The translations under genes were made by a program, and so were the position numbers. Shown here in pieces: positions 29,907 to 38,766 of a stretch of 64,000 bases of DNA. Where the stretch lies: NCBI RefSeq assembly GCF_900116495.1, contig NZ_FPAY01000010.1, positions 62,001-126,000 of the forward strand, written 5' to 3'. The notes under the pieces were generated by a model. The model did no database searches. It saw nothing but the letters and a program-made list of their open reading frames with translations, and was not told the origin of the DNA. This DNA is from Arthrobacter sp. ov118. Lineage in GTDB: Bacteria; Actinomycetota; Actinomycetes; Actinomycetales; Micrococcaceae. Numbering within the stretch: the stretch's first letter is position 1; each line of letters opens with the position of its first letter.

Positions 29907-30335
29907 ATGGCTACAACACGCACCGCACACACTGTATGGAATGGCGACCTGATGTCGGGCGCCGGCAACACCACGCTGGACAGTTCCGGCCTGGGCAACT
30001 TCGATGTCACGTGGAAGGCCCGCGCCGAGGCCGCCGAAGGCAAGACCAGCCCCGAGGAGCTCATCGCGGCGGCACACTCGGCTTGCTTCTCCATGGCGTT
30101 CAGCCTCGCTGTCAAGGAGGCGGGCCACACCCCCGAGGAAGTCAACACCAAGGCCGACGTCACCTTCGTGCCCGGCACAGGCATCACGGACAGCCACCTG
30201 ACCGTCAGCGCACGGATCCCGGGAATCACGGAAGACGAGTTCCAGCGCATCGCCGAGCAAGCCAAGGTGGGCTGCCCCGTCTCGGCCGCCCTCACCGGCA
30301 TCAAAATCACCCTGGACGCCAGCCTGGCCTCCTAG
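29907..30335 (+). CDS. OsmC-family peroxiredoxin
   Basis: 142 residues from the ATG at 29907 (MATTRTAHTVW) with GAGGA 6 bases upstream; a GTG two codons earlier is less likely. The two redox cysteines are in AAHSACFSMAFSLA and KVGCPVSAALTG, as in OsmC, which reduces organic hydroperoxides using thiols (often via a lipoamide-type reductant). Placement near lpdA, E2 and lipoate genes is notable because M. tuberculosis peroxide reductases use lipoamide dehydrogenase and E2 as electron donors. That link is inference. Monocistronic. Confidence 0.92.
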   Translation: MATTRTAHTVWNGDLMSGAGNTTLDSSGLGNFDVTWKARAEAAEGKTSPEELIAAAHSACFSMAFSLAVKEAGHTPEEVNTKADVTFVPGTGITDSHLTVSARIPGITEDEFQRIAEQAKVGCPVSAALTGIKITLDASLAS

Positions 30336-30365
30336 CTCCACCGCACTACAGCGCGGGCAGTACAA

Positions 30366-30412
30366 CGAAGGCCCCCGTTGCCCTGGCATGTCCAGGGCAA
30401 CGGGGGCCTTCG
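30366..30412. terminator. Two-way terminator between osmC and tricorn genes
   Basis: A perfect 21-bp stem (30366-30386 with 30392-30412) and a 5-base CATGT loop, between convergent genes. Confidence 0.85.
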
Positions 30413-30437
30413 TGGCTGGTCCTTCGCGGACCCTCTC

Positions 30438-33400
30438 CTACACCCGGCCGGCCTGCTGCCGGGCCGGCAGCGGGGCGGGCCGGAGCCTGCGGTAGCCCTC
30501 GCGCAGCGGCGGACGGTCCGTGGGCAGTTCCTGGATCATTTCCTTCAAGGCCCCGATTCCGTATTCCAGCTGCGGGTCGGTGCCGGCGGCGTACGCGTGT
30601 GGCGGGAACGTCACCTCTATGTCCGGGGAGACGCCGAAGTTCTCCACGCCCCAGCCAACGCCGCCGCCGAACCAGGTGGCGTAGCGGGGCTGGGTCACGC
30701 CCGTACCGTCAGCCAGCGCAAAGCGGTTGTCGATCCCGACGACGCCGCCCCACGTGCGGGTGCCGATGACCGGCCCGATCCCCCGCAGCTTGGAAACCTG
30801 GGTGATGATGTCCCCGTCGGAACCGGCGAACTCGTCCGTAAGGATAATGACCGGCCCGCGGGGCGCGTGGTGCGGGTAGGTCCGGGGCTTTTCCCCTCGC
30901 GGCATGCTCCAGCCGGTAACCTTCCGTCCGATGAGTTCGGCCACGAGCTGGGAGGTGTGGCCGCCGCGGTTGCGCCGGACGTCGACAATCAGTCCGTCCA
31001 GGGCCGTTTCGGTGTCGAGGTCGCGGTGGAGCTGGGCCCAGCCGTTGGCCATCATGTCCGGGATATGGAGGTAGCCGAACGTTCCGTTTGAGGCTTCCCG
31101 CACGGTCCGACGGTTACCCGTGACCCAGTCCTGGTACCGCAGCCGTTCCTCGTCCTTGGCCGGAACCACCGCCACGCGGCGCTGCACCCCCGCGGCCGGG
31201 CCGTGGCCGGCGCCGTTGCGCAGGGTGAGCTCGACGGCGCGGCCGGCAGCGCCAACAAGCTGCATGGCCGGGGTCAGGGACTCCGTGAGTTCGACGCCGT
31301 CGATGGCCAGCAGGACGTCGCCGGGCTTGGCGTCGGCGCCGGGCCGGGTCAGCGGCGAGGTGGCCAGCGGGTCGGAGGACTCCCCCGCCAGGATGCGGGT
31401 GATTTCCCAGCCCTTGCCGGTGAACTCGAGATCCGCGCCGAGGCGACCCTGGGGGCTGCTGCCGTTCTCGGTGACAGCCACCGGGCGGACATAGGCGTGG
31501 GAGGTGCCCAGTTCGCCGTGCAGCTCCCAGAGCAGGTCCACGAGGTCGTCATGGGAGCCGAGCCGTTCAACCACCGGGCGGTAGCGGGCGTGGACCGATT
31601 CCCAGTCCTGGCCGGCCATGTCCTCGGTCCAGAAGAAGTCCCGCTGGAGCCGCCAGGCCTCGTCGAACGCCTGGCCCCACACGCTCAGCGGGTCCAGCTG
31701 CACCCGCACCCGGCCGAGGTCCACCTTGACCAGCTGGCCGGACTCCTCGTCGGCCTTGGCGCCGGCGGGCGCCACCCGGATCTGCTTGTCCTGGATGAAC
31801 ACGACCTTTTCGCCGTCGCCGGAGAGCCGGTAGCTGTCCAGGGCCTCCACAATGGTGGAAGTCCGGCGCTTGGCGAGGTCGTAGCGGACCAGGCTCGGCG
31901 GCGCGGTCTTGTCCTCAAGGGTGGCCCGGCCTTCACCGGTGGTGCCGGCGAGCTCGCTGTCCAGCCAGAGCAGGGCGCCGGCAGCGGCGGTCAGTGACGA
32001 GTAGTTGCCTTGCGGCACGGGGACGACGATGACGCGGTGGGCCAGGCCCTCGGCGTCGACGCGCACGGCCGGTACCGGTTTGGCGGACGACGGCGAATCT
32101 GCGCCACTGTCTCCTGTTGCGGCACCGTCTCCTGCTGGGGCGCCGGTTTCGGCTTCGTCGTGGAGATCGACGCTCGGTCCGAACGGGGACGGGGTGTCCG
32201 CAGCGAGGGCCACAAGGTACGGCTTGATCGGGCTCGGGAAGGACAGGTCGAAGGAGTGGCCGTCGTAGACCGGATCGAAACTGCGGTTGGAGAGGAAGGC
32301 GAGGTACTTGCCGTCCGGAGTGAACGAGGGTGAGTCGTCGCGGAACCGGCCGTCGGTGACATCAATGATCTCCGCGCCAGCGCCGCCGCCGACCCGGGCG
32401 ATCCGCAACCGGCTCCGGGAGCCGAAGGACGTGACCGGCTCCGACCAGCCGAGCCAGGCGGAGTCCGGGGACCAGCTGAAGCCTTCGATGCTGCCTTCGC
32501 CGATGCTGCTGAGCAGGGACATGGTGCCCGTGCGGGTATCGGCAACATAGATGTCGCCGAAGGAGGTGCCGACGGCGAGCCAGCGCCCGTCGGGGCTGGC
32601 TTCGATCGCGCTGGACCGGCTGGGCTTCGGGAAGTCGATCCGCGTCACCGTGCCAGATGCCGGTGTCTCCTGAGCTGCGGCCTGGTGTGCCGGGGCGCCG
32701 CCCTGGTGTACGGCGGCGGAGGGATCAGTGCCGGCTGGGCCGGATCCGGTCTCGGCGGCGGGAACGACGGACCCAACGGCGACCGGGCTGGACACGGAAC
32801 TGCCGCCTGCTGCCGAGGCTGCGCCCGAGCCGGTCAGGGCGGCGGCGGAGACTGGCTTGGGCAGCGGAATCCCGGTGCCGGTCGCGTCCGAACCCGGGCC
32901 AGTTTGCGCTGCGGGCTGCGCTGGGCCCTTGGCCGCGGTCTGCCCTGCGGTCGGTCCTGGGGGGGTGCCGCCCGGCAGCGGCGCCGCGATGGCCTTCAGG
33001 TACAGGGCCTCGACACCGTCGTGGTCCGCCACATAGGCGATCCGGCCGCCGCCGAACGGCCGGGGCAGCCGCGCCCGCACACCCGGGGTGGCTTCCAGGA
33101 CGCGGGAGGGTCCGTCCTTGTGCCGCAGCCAATGGATCGTTCCGTGGGATTCGACGGCGCTGGAGCCGCCGGTGCGGTCCGGCACGACGTCGCCGAGGTG
33201 CCGCGAGGCCTTAAGCGGCGCGGGGCGGCGTGCTTGCGAGGCGGATCCCAGCGAAATGTCGAGTTTGACGGCGTCCGCGTCGAGGCTGGGCAGCAGCCAG
33301 AGTTCCCCGGCTGATTCGAAGATCACCCGTTCGCCGTCGGTGGCGGCGTGGCGGACATAGAAGTCCTCGTGGTCCGTGTGGCGCCGCAGGTCGCTGCCGT

Positions 33401-34067
33401 TGGGCAGCACCGAGTAGAGGTTTCCGTAACCCTCGTGGTCGGACAGGAACGCGATCCGGTCCTTGACCCAAAGAGGGTCCGTGAGGTTGCCGTCCAATCC
33501 GGCGGCGAGCCGCTCGAATTCACCGTTTCCGTCGGAGTCGATCCACAGCTTGCCCGCCGTGCCGCCACGGTAGCGCTTCCACCAGGCAGGCTCACGCGAG
33601 AGCACGCTGGCGAGCACTACGGGACGTTCGTCCCCGACGACGGGTCCGAAGGCTACCGCTTCGACCGGGCCGAACGGGAGTTCCCGTGCCCAGCCGCCGG
33701 CAACGGGGAGGCTGTAGGCGTGGGTGTGCCGGCTGTCTGACTGGCGGAACGCGCTGGTGACCAGGACGTCGCCGTCGGGGGTGAAGCCCTTGACCCGGGT
33801 GGAGCTGTGCCCGAAGTAGCTCAGCTGCCGGTAGCCGCCGCCGTCGACATCGGCTGTGACGACCTCCGGGGCCGTCCCCTGGACCACCGTCCAGACCAGG
33901 CGCTTGCCGTCGGGGGTGAAGCGGGGGTTGCGGGCCGGCAGTTGCAGGGAGGAGACGCGCCAGGCACGGCCCCCGCCCACGGGTGCAATCCAGACGTCGT
34001 CCTCGGCCACGAAGGTGACCAGATCGCCGTGGACATGCGGAAAGCGGAAGTAACTCGAGGGGGTCAT
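30438..34067 (-). CDS. Tricorn-type S41 peptidase
   Basis: 1209 residues. Beta-propeller repeats fill the first 700 residues (FTPDGKRLVWTVVQG, GFTPDGDVLVTSAF, FTPDGKYLAFLSNRSFDP). A helical part and a PDZ domain follow (DVLLAIDGVELTESLTPAM), then the S41 core. Catalytic His is in ELGTSHAYVRP; the nucleophile Ser, near residue 1083, is in DEFAGSDGDII as in archaeal tricorn. Tricorn processes peptides released by the proteasome, and this genome also carries a PAC2 protein. A 110-residue Ala/Gly/Pro-rich insert (about 361-473) breaks the propeller, probably a flexible loop. TATGAT lies 6 bases before the ATG, predicting a leaderless mRNA; the SDR gene starts 44 bp away on the other strand. Confidence 0.92.
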   Translation of the reverse strand: MTPSSYFRFPHVHGDLVTFVAEDDVWIAPVGGGRAWRVSSLQLPARNPRFTPDGKRLVWTVVQGTAPEVVTADVDGGGYRQLSYFGHSSTRVKGFTPDGDVLVTSAFRQSDSRHTHAYSLPVAGGWARELPFGPVEAVAFGPVVGDERPVVLASVLSREPAWWKRYRGGTAGKLWIDSDGNGEFERLAAGLDGNLTDPLWVKDRIAFLSDHEGYGNLYSVLPNGSDLRRHTDHEDFYVRHAATDGERVIFESAGELWLLPSLDADAVKLDISLGSASQARRPAPLKASRHLGDVVPDRTGGSSAVESHGTIHWLRHKDGPSRVLEATPGVRARLPRPFGGGRIAYVADHDGVEALYLKAIAAPLPGGTPPGPTAGQTAAKGPAQPAAQTGPGSDATGTGIPLPKPVSAAALTGSGAASAAGGSSVSSPVAVGSVVPAAETGSGPAGTDPSAAVHQGGAPAHQAAAQETPASGTVTRIDFPKPSRSSAIEASPDGRWLAVGTSFGDIYVADTRTGTMSLLSSIGEGSIEGFSWSPDSAWLGWSEPVTSFGSRSRLRIARVGGGAGAEIIDVTDGRFRDDSPSFTPDGKYLAFLSNRSFDPVYDGHSFDLSFPSPIKPYLVALAADTPSPFGPSVDLHDEAETGAPAGDGAATGDSGADSPSSAKPVPAVRVDAEGLAHRVIVVPVPQGNYSSLTAAAGALLWLDSELAGTTGEGRATLEDKTAPPSLVRYDLAKRRTSTIVEALDSYRLSGDGEKVVFIQDKQIRVAPAGAKADEESGQLVKVDLGRVRVQLDPLSVWGQAFDEAWRLQRDFFWTEDMAGQDWESVHARYRPVVERLGSHDDLVDLLWELHGELGTSHAYVRPVAVTENGSSPQGRLGADLEFTGKGWEITRILAGESSDPLATSPLTRPGADAKPGDVLLAIDGVELTESLTPAMQLVGAAGRAVELTLRNGAGHGPAAGVQRRVAVVPAKDEERLRYQDWVTGNRRTVREASNGTFGYLHIPDMMANGWAQLHRDLDTETALDGLIVDVRRNRGGHTSQLVAELIGRKVTGWSMPRGEKPRTYPHHAPRGPVIILTDEFAGSDGDIITQVSKLRGIGPVIGTRTWGGVVGIDNRFALADGTGVTQPRYATWFGGGVGWGVENFGVSPDIEVTFPPHAYAAGTDPQLEYGIGALKEMIQELPTDRPPLREGYRRLRPAPLPARQQAGRV

Positions 34068-34073
34068 CGTTCG

Positions 34074-34079
34074 ATCATA
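34074..34079 (-). promoter_or_regulatory. Predicted -10 of the leaderless tricorn transcript
   Basis: On the minus strand TATGAT, then 6 bases, then the ATG at 34067. Confidence 0.6.
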
Positions 34080-34111
34080 GCTACAACCTCCTTGACCGCC
34101 CGGGAGGTTTC

Positions 34112-35035
34112 ATGGCCGTGCCGGGCATGGTGAGATGGATCATGCGAATCCTCATTGCCGGGGCCTCCGGGCTGATCGGAACTGCCCTGTCCAGCGCGCT
34201 GCGTAGCGAAGGGCACGACGTTGTGGCCCTGGTCCGGCGTCCGCCGGTGTCAGCGGCCGAGTTCCAGTGGAACCCCGCCGCCGGCCGGATCGACGACACT
34301 GCCCTGAAGGGCGCGGATGCGGTGGTCAACCTCTCCGGCGCCGGCATCGGCGACCGGCCCTGGACCCGGGCCCGAGTCAACGAACTCCGCAACTCCCGGC
34401 TGGGGGCGACCCGGACCCTGACGGCGGCGATGAACCGGCAGGCGGCGCCGCCGGCGGTCTTCCTCAGCCAGTCGGGCGCCAACTATTACGGCAATGCCGG
34501 CCATACGGTTCTTCGGGAAAACGAGCCCGCCGGCAGTGGGATCCTCGCCAGGATCTGCGTCGACTGGGAAGCCGCCGCGCACGAGGCTCCCGCGGGTGTC
34601 CGTGTGGTCACCCCCCGCACCGGCGTCGTCCTGAGCCGCTCCGGCGGGGCGCTGGGCCGACTGCTGCCGCTCGTGCGCCTGGGGGTCGGTGGCCCGCTGG
34701 GTAACGGCCGGCAATACTGGCCCTGGGTCACCTTGCCGGACGTGGCCGCCGGCTTCTCCTTCCTTCTCTCGAAGCCCGTGTCCGGTCCGGTGAACCTCTG
34801 TGCGCCCGAACCGGCAAATGTGAACTCCCTGATCGCTGAGCTGGCCCGCGCACTGCACCGACCCGCGGTTCTGCGGGTGCCCGCCCCTGTGCTGCGGCTG
34901 GTGATGGGCAGGCTGGCCGATGAACTGCTCCTCGCGAGCCAGCGGCTGGAGCCAGCAGTCCTGGCTGACAACGGCTTCACCTGGCAGCATCCGTCACTCG
35001 CCGGGGCCGCGGCGTGGGTGGCGGGCCGGGACTAA
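34112..35035 (+). CDS. TIGR01777-family epimerase/SDR
   Basis: 307 residues. Rossmann nucleotide-binding motif ILIAGASGLIGTAL at the N-terminus, VVNLSGAGIGDRPW and FLSQSGANYYGNAG are typical of TIGR01777 (SDR39U1, formerly called cell-division inhibitor SulA-like), a family without proven substrate. The ATG at 34112 has GGGAGG 4 bases upstream; an ATG at 34142 that begins right at the fold is the alternative. The M. tuberculosis orthologue Rv2216 lies between dlaT and lipB, as here, which hints at a link with lipoate-dependent enzymes. It is convergent with the kinase. Confidence 0.9.
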   Translation: MAVPGMVRWIMRILIAGASGLIGTALSSALRSEGHDVVALVRRPPVSAAEFQWNPAAGRIDDTALKGADAVVNLSGAGIGDRPWTRARVNELRNSRLGATRTLTAAMNRQAAPPAVFLSQSGANYYGNAGHTVLRENEPAGSGILARICVDWEAAAHEAPAGVRVVTPRTGVVLSRSGGALGRLLPLVRLGVGGPLGNGRQYWPWVTLPDVAAGFSFLLSKPVSGPVNLCAPEPANVNSLIAELARALHRPAVLRVPAPVLRLVMGRLADELLLASQRLEPAVLADNGFTWQHPSLAGAAAWVAGRD

Positions 35036-35044
35036 CCGGTTGCC

Positions 35045-36895
35045 CTAGCCTGCATCGGGTCCCGGAGGCAGGACGTCCTGGATCCGCCAGCGCCCGTCGA
35101 CCGGCACCAGGACAAGCTGAAGCTGCTGGGCGGCAGCAGCGGGCACCTCATCCACCACCTTCCCGTGCGCATCGATGACCTGGTACCCGGAGGACACCGC
35201 GGTAATGGCCACCACGGCGCGGGCCGGGCTGCTGTCCGCCGTGGTTTCGATCCGGGTCAAGGACGTCGAGAAGCCGGCCAGGACATGGCCGGACCCGCTG
35301 AGCTTCGTCCTGATTACCCCGTCGGCAGCGGCGGCGGCCGACGTCGGGGCGTTGACGGCGTCGAGCAGGCCGAAGTCCCCGGAACTGAGCGCCAGCGAGC
35401 GGAGCCGGGCGAGACCGCGGACTGCCTCCGTAGGATCCGCCGAGGCCAGCAGAGCGTCGAGGTCCGGACGTACCGCGCTTGCCGGGCCGCCAGCGGCAGC
35501 GGGTTCTGTTTGTATGCTCGGACCCTGATCCGAACCCTGATCTGCACTGTGGTCGGCACTGTGGTCTGGAAACAGCACGGCGACGGCGTCCGGTACGGAT
35601 CCGCCGCCAGTCAGCAGCCAGGCGCCACCCAGCAGGACCACCCCCACCAGAACCACAGCCGCGAGCCTGGGCGGAAGGGGCCGCCGTGCGGACGTTTTCC
35701 GGACTCCGGGCGTTCGGGCCCCAAGTGTTTGGGCTGCAGCCTTTGGGGATCGGCGGTGGAGTCCGGTTGCCCGGATCGAGCCGGGCCGCCGGCCCGGACC
35801 GGGGATTCGGGCACGGGAGCGCCTGGGCTGAACCGGAACGGGTGATGATTCCGGCCGGTTCGGGTGCGGGTTCCTGTGCAGATAGTTCCTGTGCAGAAAG
35901 CCCACCGCGGCCGCCATGCGGCGCCAAGGAACCACCGCTCCGCGCCTGCGCTGAGCGGTCTGAACTGCCCGCCGGGTGAGCAACTCTGGGAGAACCGTCG
36001 GATGTACGGAGACGGACAGGTCCACCGGTTCCGCCTGGGCGCTCCGATAGACGAGCGCGGCAAACTCTGACGCCGCCGGACGCTGCCGGCGCTCGGCGCT
36101 CAGCCCTGCTTCGAGGGCAGCGGCCAACGCGGCCGGAACCTCCGGGGCCAGCAGGCGCAGGGGCGGACGTTCCGCACCTGGTTCTGGAGCCCGGCCGGTC
36201 AGGCAGTACCAGCCCAGGGCAGCGAGGGAGTACATGTCCCGTTCCGGCTGAAGCCCGGCTCGCAGCACGTCTTCCGGGGCCGGATCCTGGAATCCTTTGG
36301 TGCCGGGCGCCGACACGGGGGAAGGCTCGGCAACCATCCGTGCGACACCGAGGTCGGCCAGCAAGGGTTTGCCGGAGGCGGTGAACAGCACGTTGCCGGG
36401 GGCCAGATCACCATGGGTGAACCCCTGGCCGTGTAGGTACGCCAGAACCTGTGCAATCGGAGTCAGAACTGTCACCGTTTCCCCCGGACCCAGTCGGCCG
36501 CGGGCCGCGACGAGGGACGCCAGCGAGCCGCCGGGAGCATAGTCCAACGCCACCCCGAGGCCACCGCCGTCGTCGCCATCGCCACCGCCGCGCCGCTGCA
36601 GACGGACCACAGCGTGCGCGCGGATCAGATGGTTGTGTTCCAGAACGGACAGGATCCGGACCTCGCGCCGCATGGCCGCTTCCGCTTCCCTTATGGCGAT
36701 GCCTTCCGCCGGCGCGGCGCCGGCCGCCTCGAAGCACTTGAGCGCAAAGTCGCGGCGCGTGGACCGTTCGGTCACTAGCCAGACCGAGGCGCTGCCGCCA
36801 CGGCCCAGACAGCGGCCGACGTCGTAACCATCAACCACCGGCGCCGGACCATGAACCGCCGGGGCCCGGCCACCGGCCTGCAAGTACTCTTCCAT
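35045..36895 (-). CDS. Membrane Ser/Thr protein kinase, atypical
   Basis: 616 residues: cytoplasmic kinase domain (about 23-290), basic Pro-rich linker, one membrane helix (about 410-430) and an extracellular domain ending GRWRIQDVLPPGPDAG. Gly-loop GRGGSASVW (31-39), Lys53 in FALKCF. The catalytic loop reads HGDLAPGNVLF (HGD in place of HRD, residues 161-163) and the metal motif DLG (181-183) in place of DFG. Lack of the Arg of HRD means it needs no activation-loop phosphorylation in the usual way, so it may be constitutively active or weak. Ligand and substrates unknown. The ATG lacks a Shine-Dalgarno and TATTCC lies 6 bases before it. It is divergent from lipB. Confidence 0.88.
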   Translation of the reverse strand: MEEYLQAGGRAPAVHGPAPVVDGYDVGRCLGRGGSASVWLVTERSTRRDFALKCFEAAGAAPAEGIAIREAEAAMRREVRILSVLEHNHLIRAHAVVRLQRRGGGDGDDGGGLGVALDYAPGGSLASLVAARGRLGPGETVTVLTPIAQVLAYLHGQGFTHGDLAPGNVLFTASGKPLLADLGVARMVAEPSPVSAPGTKGFQDPAPEDVLRAGLQPERDMYSLAALGWYCLTGRAPEPGAERPPLRLLAPEVPAALAAALEAGLSAERRQRPAASEFAALVYRSAQAEPVDLSVSVHPTVLPELLTRRAVQTAQRRRGAVVPWRRMAAAVGFLHRNYLHRNPHPNRPESSPVPVQPRRSRARIPGPGRRPGSIRATGLHRRSPKAAAQTLGARTPGVRKTSARRPLPPRLAAVVLVGVVLLGGAWLLTGGGSVPDAVAVLFPDHSADHSADQGSDQGPSIQTEPAAAGGPASAVRPDLDALLASADPTEAVRGLARLRSLALSSGDFGLLDAVNAPTSAAAAADGVIRTKLSGSGHVLAGFSTSLTRIETTADSSPARAVVAITAVSSGYQVIDAHGKVVDEVPAAAAQQLQLVLVPVDGRWRIQDVLPPGPDAG

Positions 36896-36989
36896 CCCCT
36901 AGGAATAGCCGATCCTGCGGAACGCTGCAGAAGTTATCCACAGGCATGAGAGCTTAAGCACACAATCGGGAAGGACGGCGGGCGGGGTC

Positions 36990-36995
36990 TAAGCT
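36990..36995 (+). promoter_or_regulatory. Predicted -10 of the leaderless lipB-lipA transcript
   Basis: TAAGCT, then 7 bases, then the lipB ATG; no Shine-Dalgarno. Confidence 0.5.
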
Positions 36996-37002
36996 TGAAG
37001 CC

Positions 37003-37671
37003 ATGACTCTTGAGTTCAAACAGCTGGGTCTCGCCCCGGACTTCATCGATTACACGCGCGGCTGGGACATCCAGCGCGAACTGCACGAAAAAGTCCTCGC
37101 GGGCACCGCGCCCAGCACCGTACTGCTGCTCGAACACTCCGCTGTTTACACTGCCGGCAAACGCACCGAAGACCACGAACGCCCCTTTGACGGAACTCCC
37201 GTGGTCGCCGTCGACCGCGGTGGCAAACTCACTTGGCACGGTCCCGGCCAGCTGGTGGGTTACCCCATCATCAAGCTGAAAAACAAGGCCGGCATCCGCG
37301 ACTACGTGGAGCGCCTGGAAGCCGTGATCATCGCCGTCCTGGCGGACTACGGCATCGACGCCGTACGAATCCGGGGCCGCGCGGGCGTCTGGATCGAGCA
37401 GGACGAGAAGGGCCCGGCCCGCAAGATCGCAGCCATCGGCATCCGCGTCAACGAGGGCGTCACCATGCACGGCTTCGCCATCAACTGCAACAACGATCTT
37501 TCCCCGTACGCCCAGATCATCGCCTGCGGCATCAGTGACGCCGGAGTCACCACGATCGCCCAGGAGACCGGCAGGGACGTCACCCCGGCTGACCTCGTGT
37601 CGCGGATCACCGAAGAACTGCGCAACAATGAAGAAGCCCTAGTTGCAACCCCAGAAGGAGCTCTACTGTGA
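37003..37671 (+). CDS. lipB: Octanoyl-[ACP]:protein N-octanoyltransferase
   Basis: 222 residues. Octanoyl-binding RGGKLTWHGPGQLVGYPI, catalytic Cys in QIIACGISDAGVTT and Lys in ARKIAAIGIRV are all present. LipB moves octanoyl groups from acyl carrier protein to lipoyl-domain lysines, such as the two in the E2 at 27402. It overlaps lipA by the sequence GTGA (37668-37671), so the two are translated together. Confidence 0.97.
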   Translation: MTLEFKQLGLAPDFIDYTRGWDIQRELHEKVLAGTAPSTVLLLEHSAVYTAGKRTEDHERPFDGTPVVAVDRGGKLTWHGPGQLVGYPIIKLKNKAGIRDYVERLEAVIIAVLADYGIDAVRIRGRAGVWIEQDEKGPARKIAAIGIRVNEGVTMHGFAINCNNDLSPYAQIIACGISDAGVTTIAQETGRDVTPADLVSRITEELRNNEEALVATPEGALL

Positions 37672-38675
37672 CACTGGCACCAGAAGGCCGGAAGATGCTG
37701 CGCATTGAGCAGCGAAACGCGGCCACACCGGTGGAACGTAAGCCGGAATGGATCAAGGCCAAGGTCCAGATGGGCCCCGAGTTCGTCCAGCTCAAGAGCC
37801 TCGTCAAGAAGGAAGGCCTTCACACCGTCTGTGAAGAGGCCGGCTGCCCGAACATCTTCGAATGCTGGGAAGACAAGGAAGCCACCTTCCTGATCGGCGG
37901 CTCCGAGTGCACGCGCCGCTGCGATTTCTGCCAGATCGACACCGGCAAGCCCTCGCCCGTGGACATGTTCGAGCCCACCAAGGTGGCCCGCTCGGTCCAG
38001 TCCATGCAGCTGCGTTACGCCACCGTGACCGGCGTGGCCCGCGACGACCTCGCCGATGAGGGCGTCTGGCTGTACGCCGAGACGGTCCGCAAGATCCACG
38101 AACTGAACCCGGGTACCGGCGTCGAACTGCTGATCCCCGATTTCTCCGGCAAGCCCGAGCACATCGCGGCGATCTGCGACTCCAAGCCCGAGGTCTTCGC
38201 CCACAACGTCGAAACCGTGCCCCGGATCTTCAAGCGGATCCGCCCGGCGTTCCGCTACGAGCGCTCCCTGGACGTCATCACCCAGGGCCGCAAGCTCGGC
38301 ATGGTGACCAAGTCCAACCTGATCCTGGGCATGGGCGAGACCCGCGAGGAAATCTCGGAGGCACTCCGGGACCTGCACGAGGCCGGCTGCGACCTCATCA
38401 CCATCACCCAGTACCTGCGGCCCAGCGAACGGCACCTTCCGGTGGACCGCTGGGTCAAGCCGCAGGAATTCGTGGACCTGCAGCAGGAAGCGGACGAGAT
38501 CGGCTTCCTGGGCGTCATGAGCGGACCGCTGGTGCGTTCCTCTTACCGCGCCGGCCGGCTCTGGGCCACCGCGATGCGCAAGAAGGGCTGGGAAATCCCG
38601 GCCGAGCTCGCACACATCGAAAGCTCGGGCAGCACCCGCCAGGAAGCCAGCTCACTGCTCGCGGCGCATTCCTGA
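37668..38675 (+). CDS. lipA: Lipoyl synthase (radical SAM)
   Basis: 335 residues. GTG start overlapping the lipB stop, with AGAAGGAG 7 bases upstream. Both iron-sulfur sites are visible: the auxiliary cluster CEEAGCPNIFEC (C-x4-C-x5-C) and the radical SAM cluster CTRRCDFC (C-x3-C-x2-C). It inserts the two sulfur atoms into octanoyl-protein to give lipoyl groups, using S-adenosylmethionine. A hairpin follows before the DUF4191 gene. Confidence 0.98.
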   Translation: MTLAPEGRKMLRIEQRNAATPVERKPEWIKAKVQMGPEFVQLKSLVKKEGLHTVCEEAGCPNIFECWEDKEATFLIGGSECTRRCDFCQIDTGKPSPVDMFEPTKVARSVQSMQLRYATVTGVARDDLADEGVWLYAETVRKIHELNPGTGVELLIPDFSGKPEHIAAICDSKPEVFAHNVETVPRIFKRIRPAFRYERSLDVITQGRKLGMVTKSNLILGMGETREEISEALRDLHEAGCDLITITQYLRPSERHLPVDRWVKPQEFVDLQQEADEIGFLGVMSGPLVRSSYRAGRLWATAMRKKGWEIPAELAHIESSGSTRQEASSLLAAHS

Positions 38676-38699
38676 ACCCTGTTGTAACAACCCTTCCGC

Positions 38700-38739
38700 C
38701 TAGGGGCCGGCACCGGAGCATTCCGGGTCCGGCCCCTAG
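38700..38739 (+). terminator. Terminator hairpin after lipA
   Basis: An 11-bp perfect outer stem (38700-38710 with 38729-38739) enclosing a smaller stem. A candidate -10 for the next gene (TAGAAT, 38752-38757) lies just beyond. Confidence 0.65.
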
Positions 38740-38766
38740 CCGTCGATCACGTAGAATTAAGGCACT

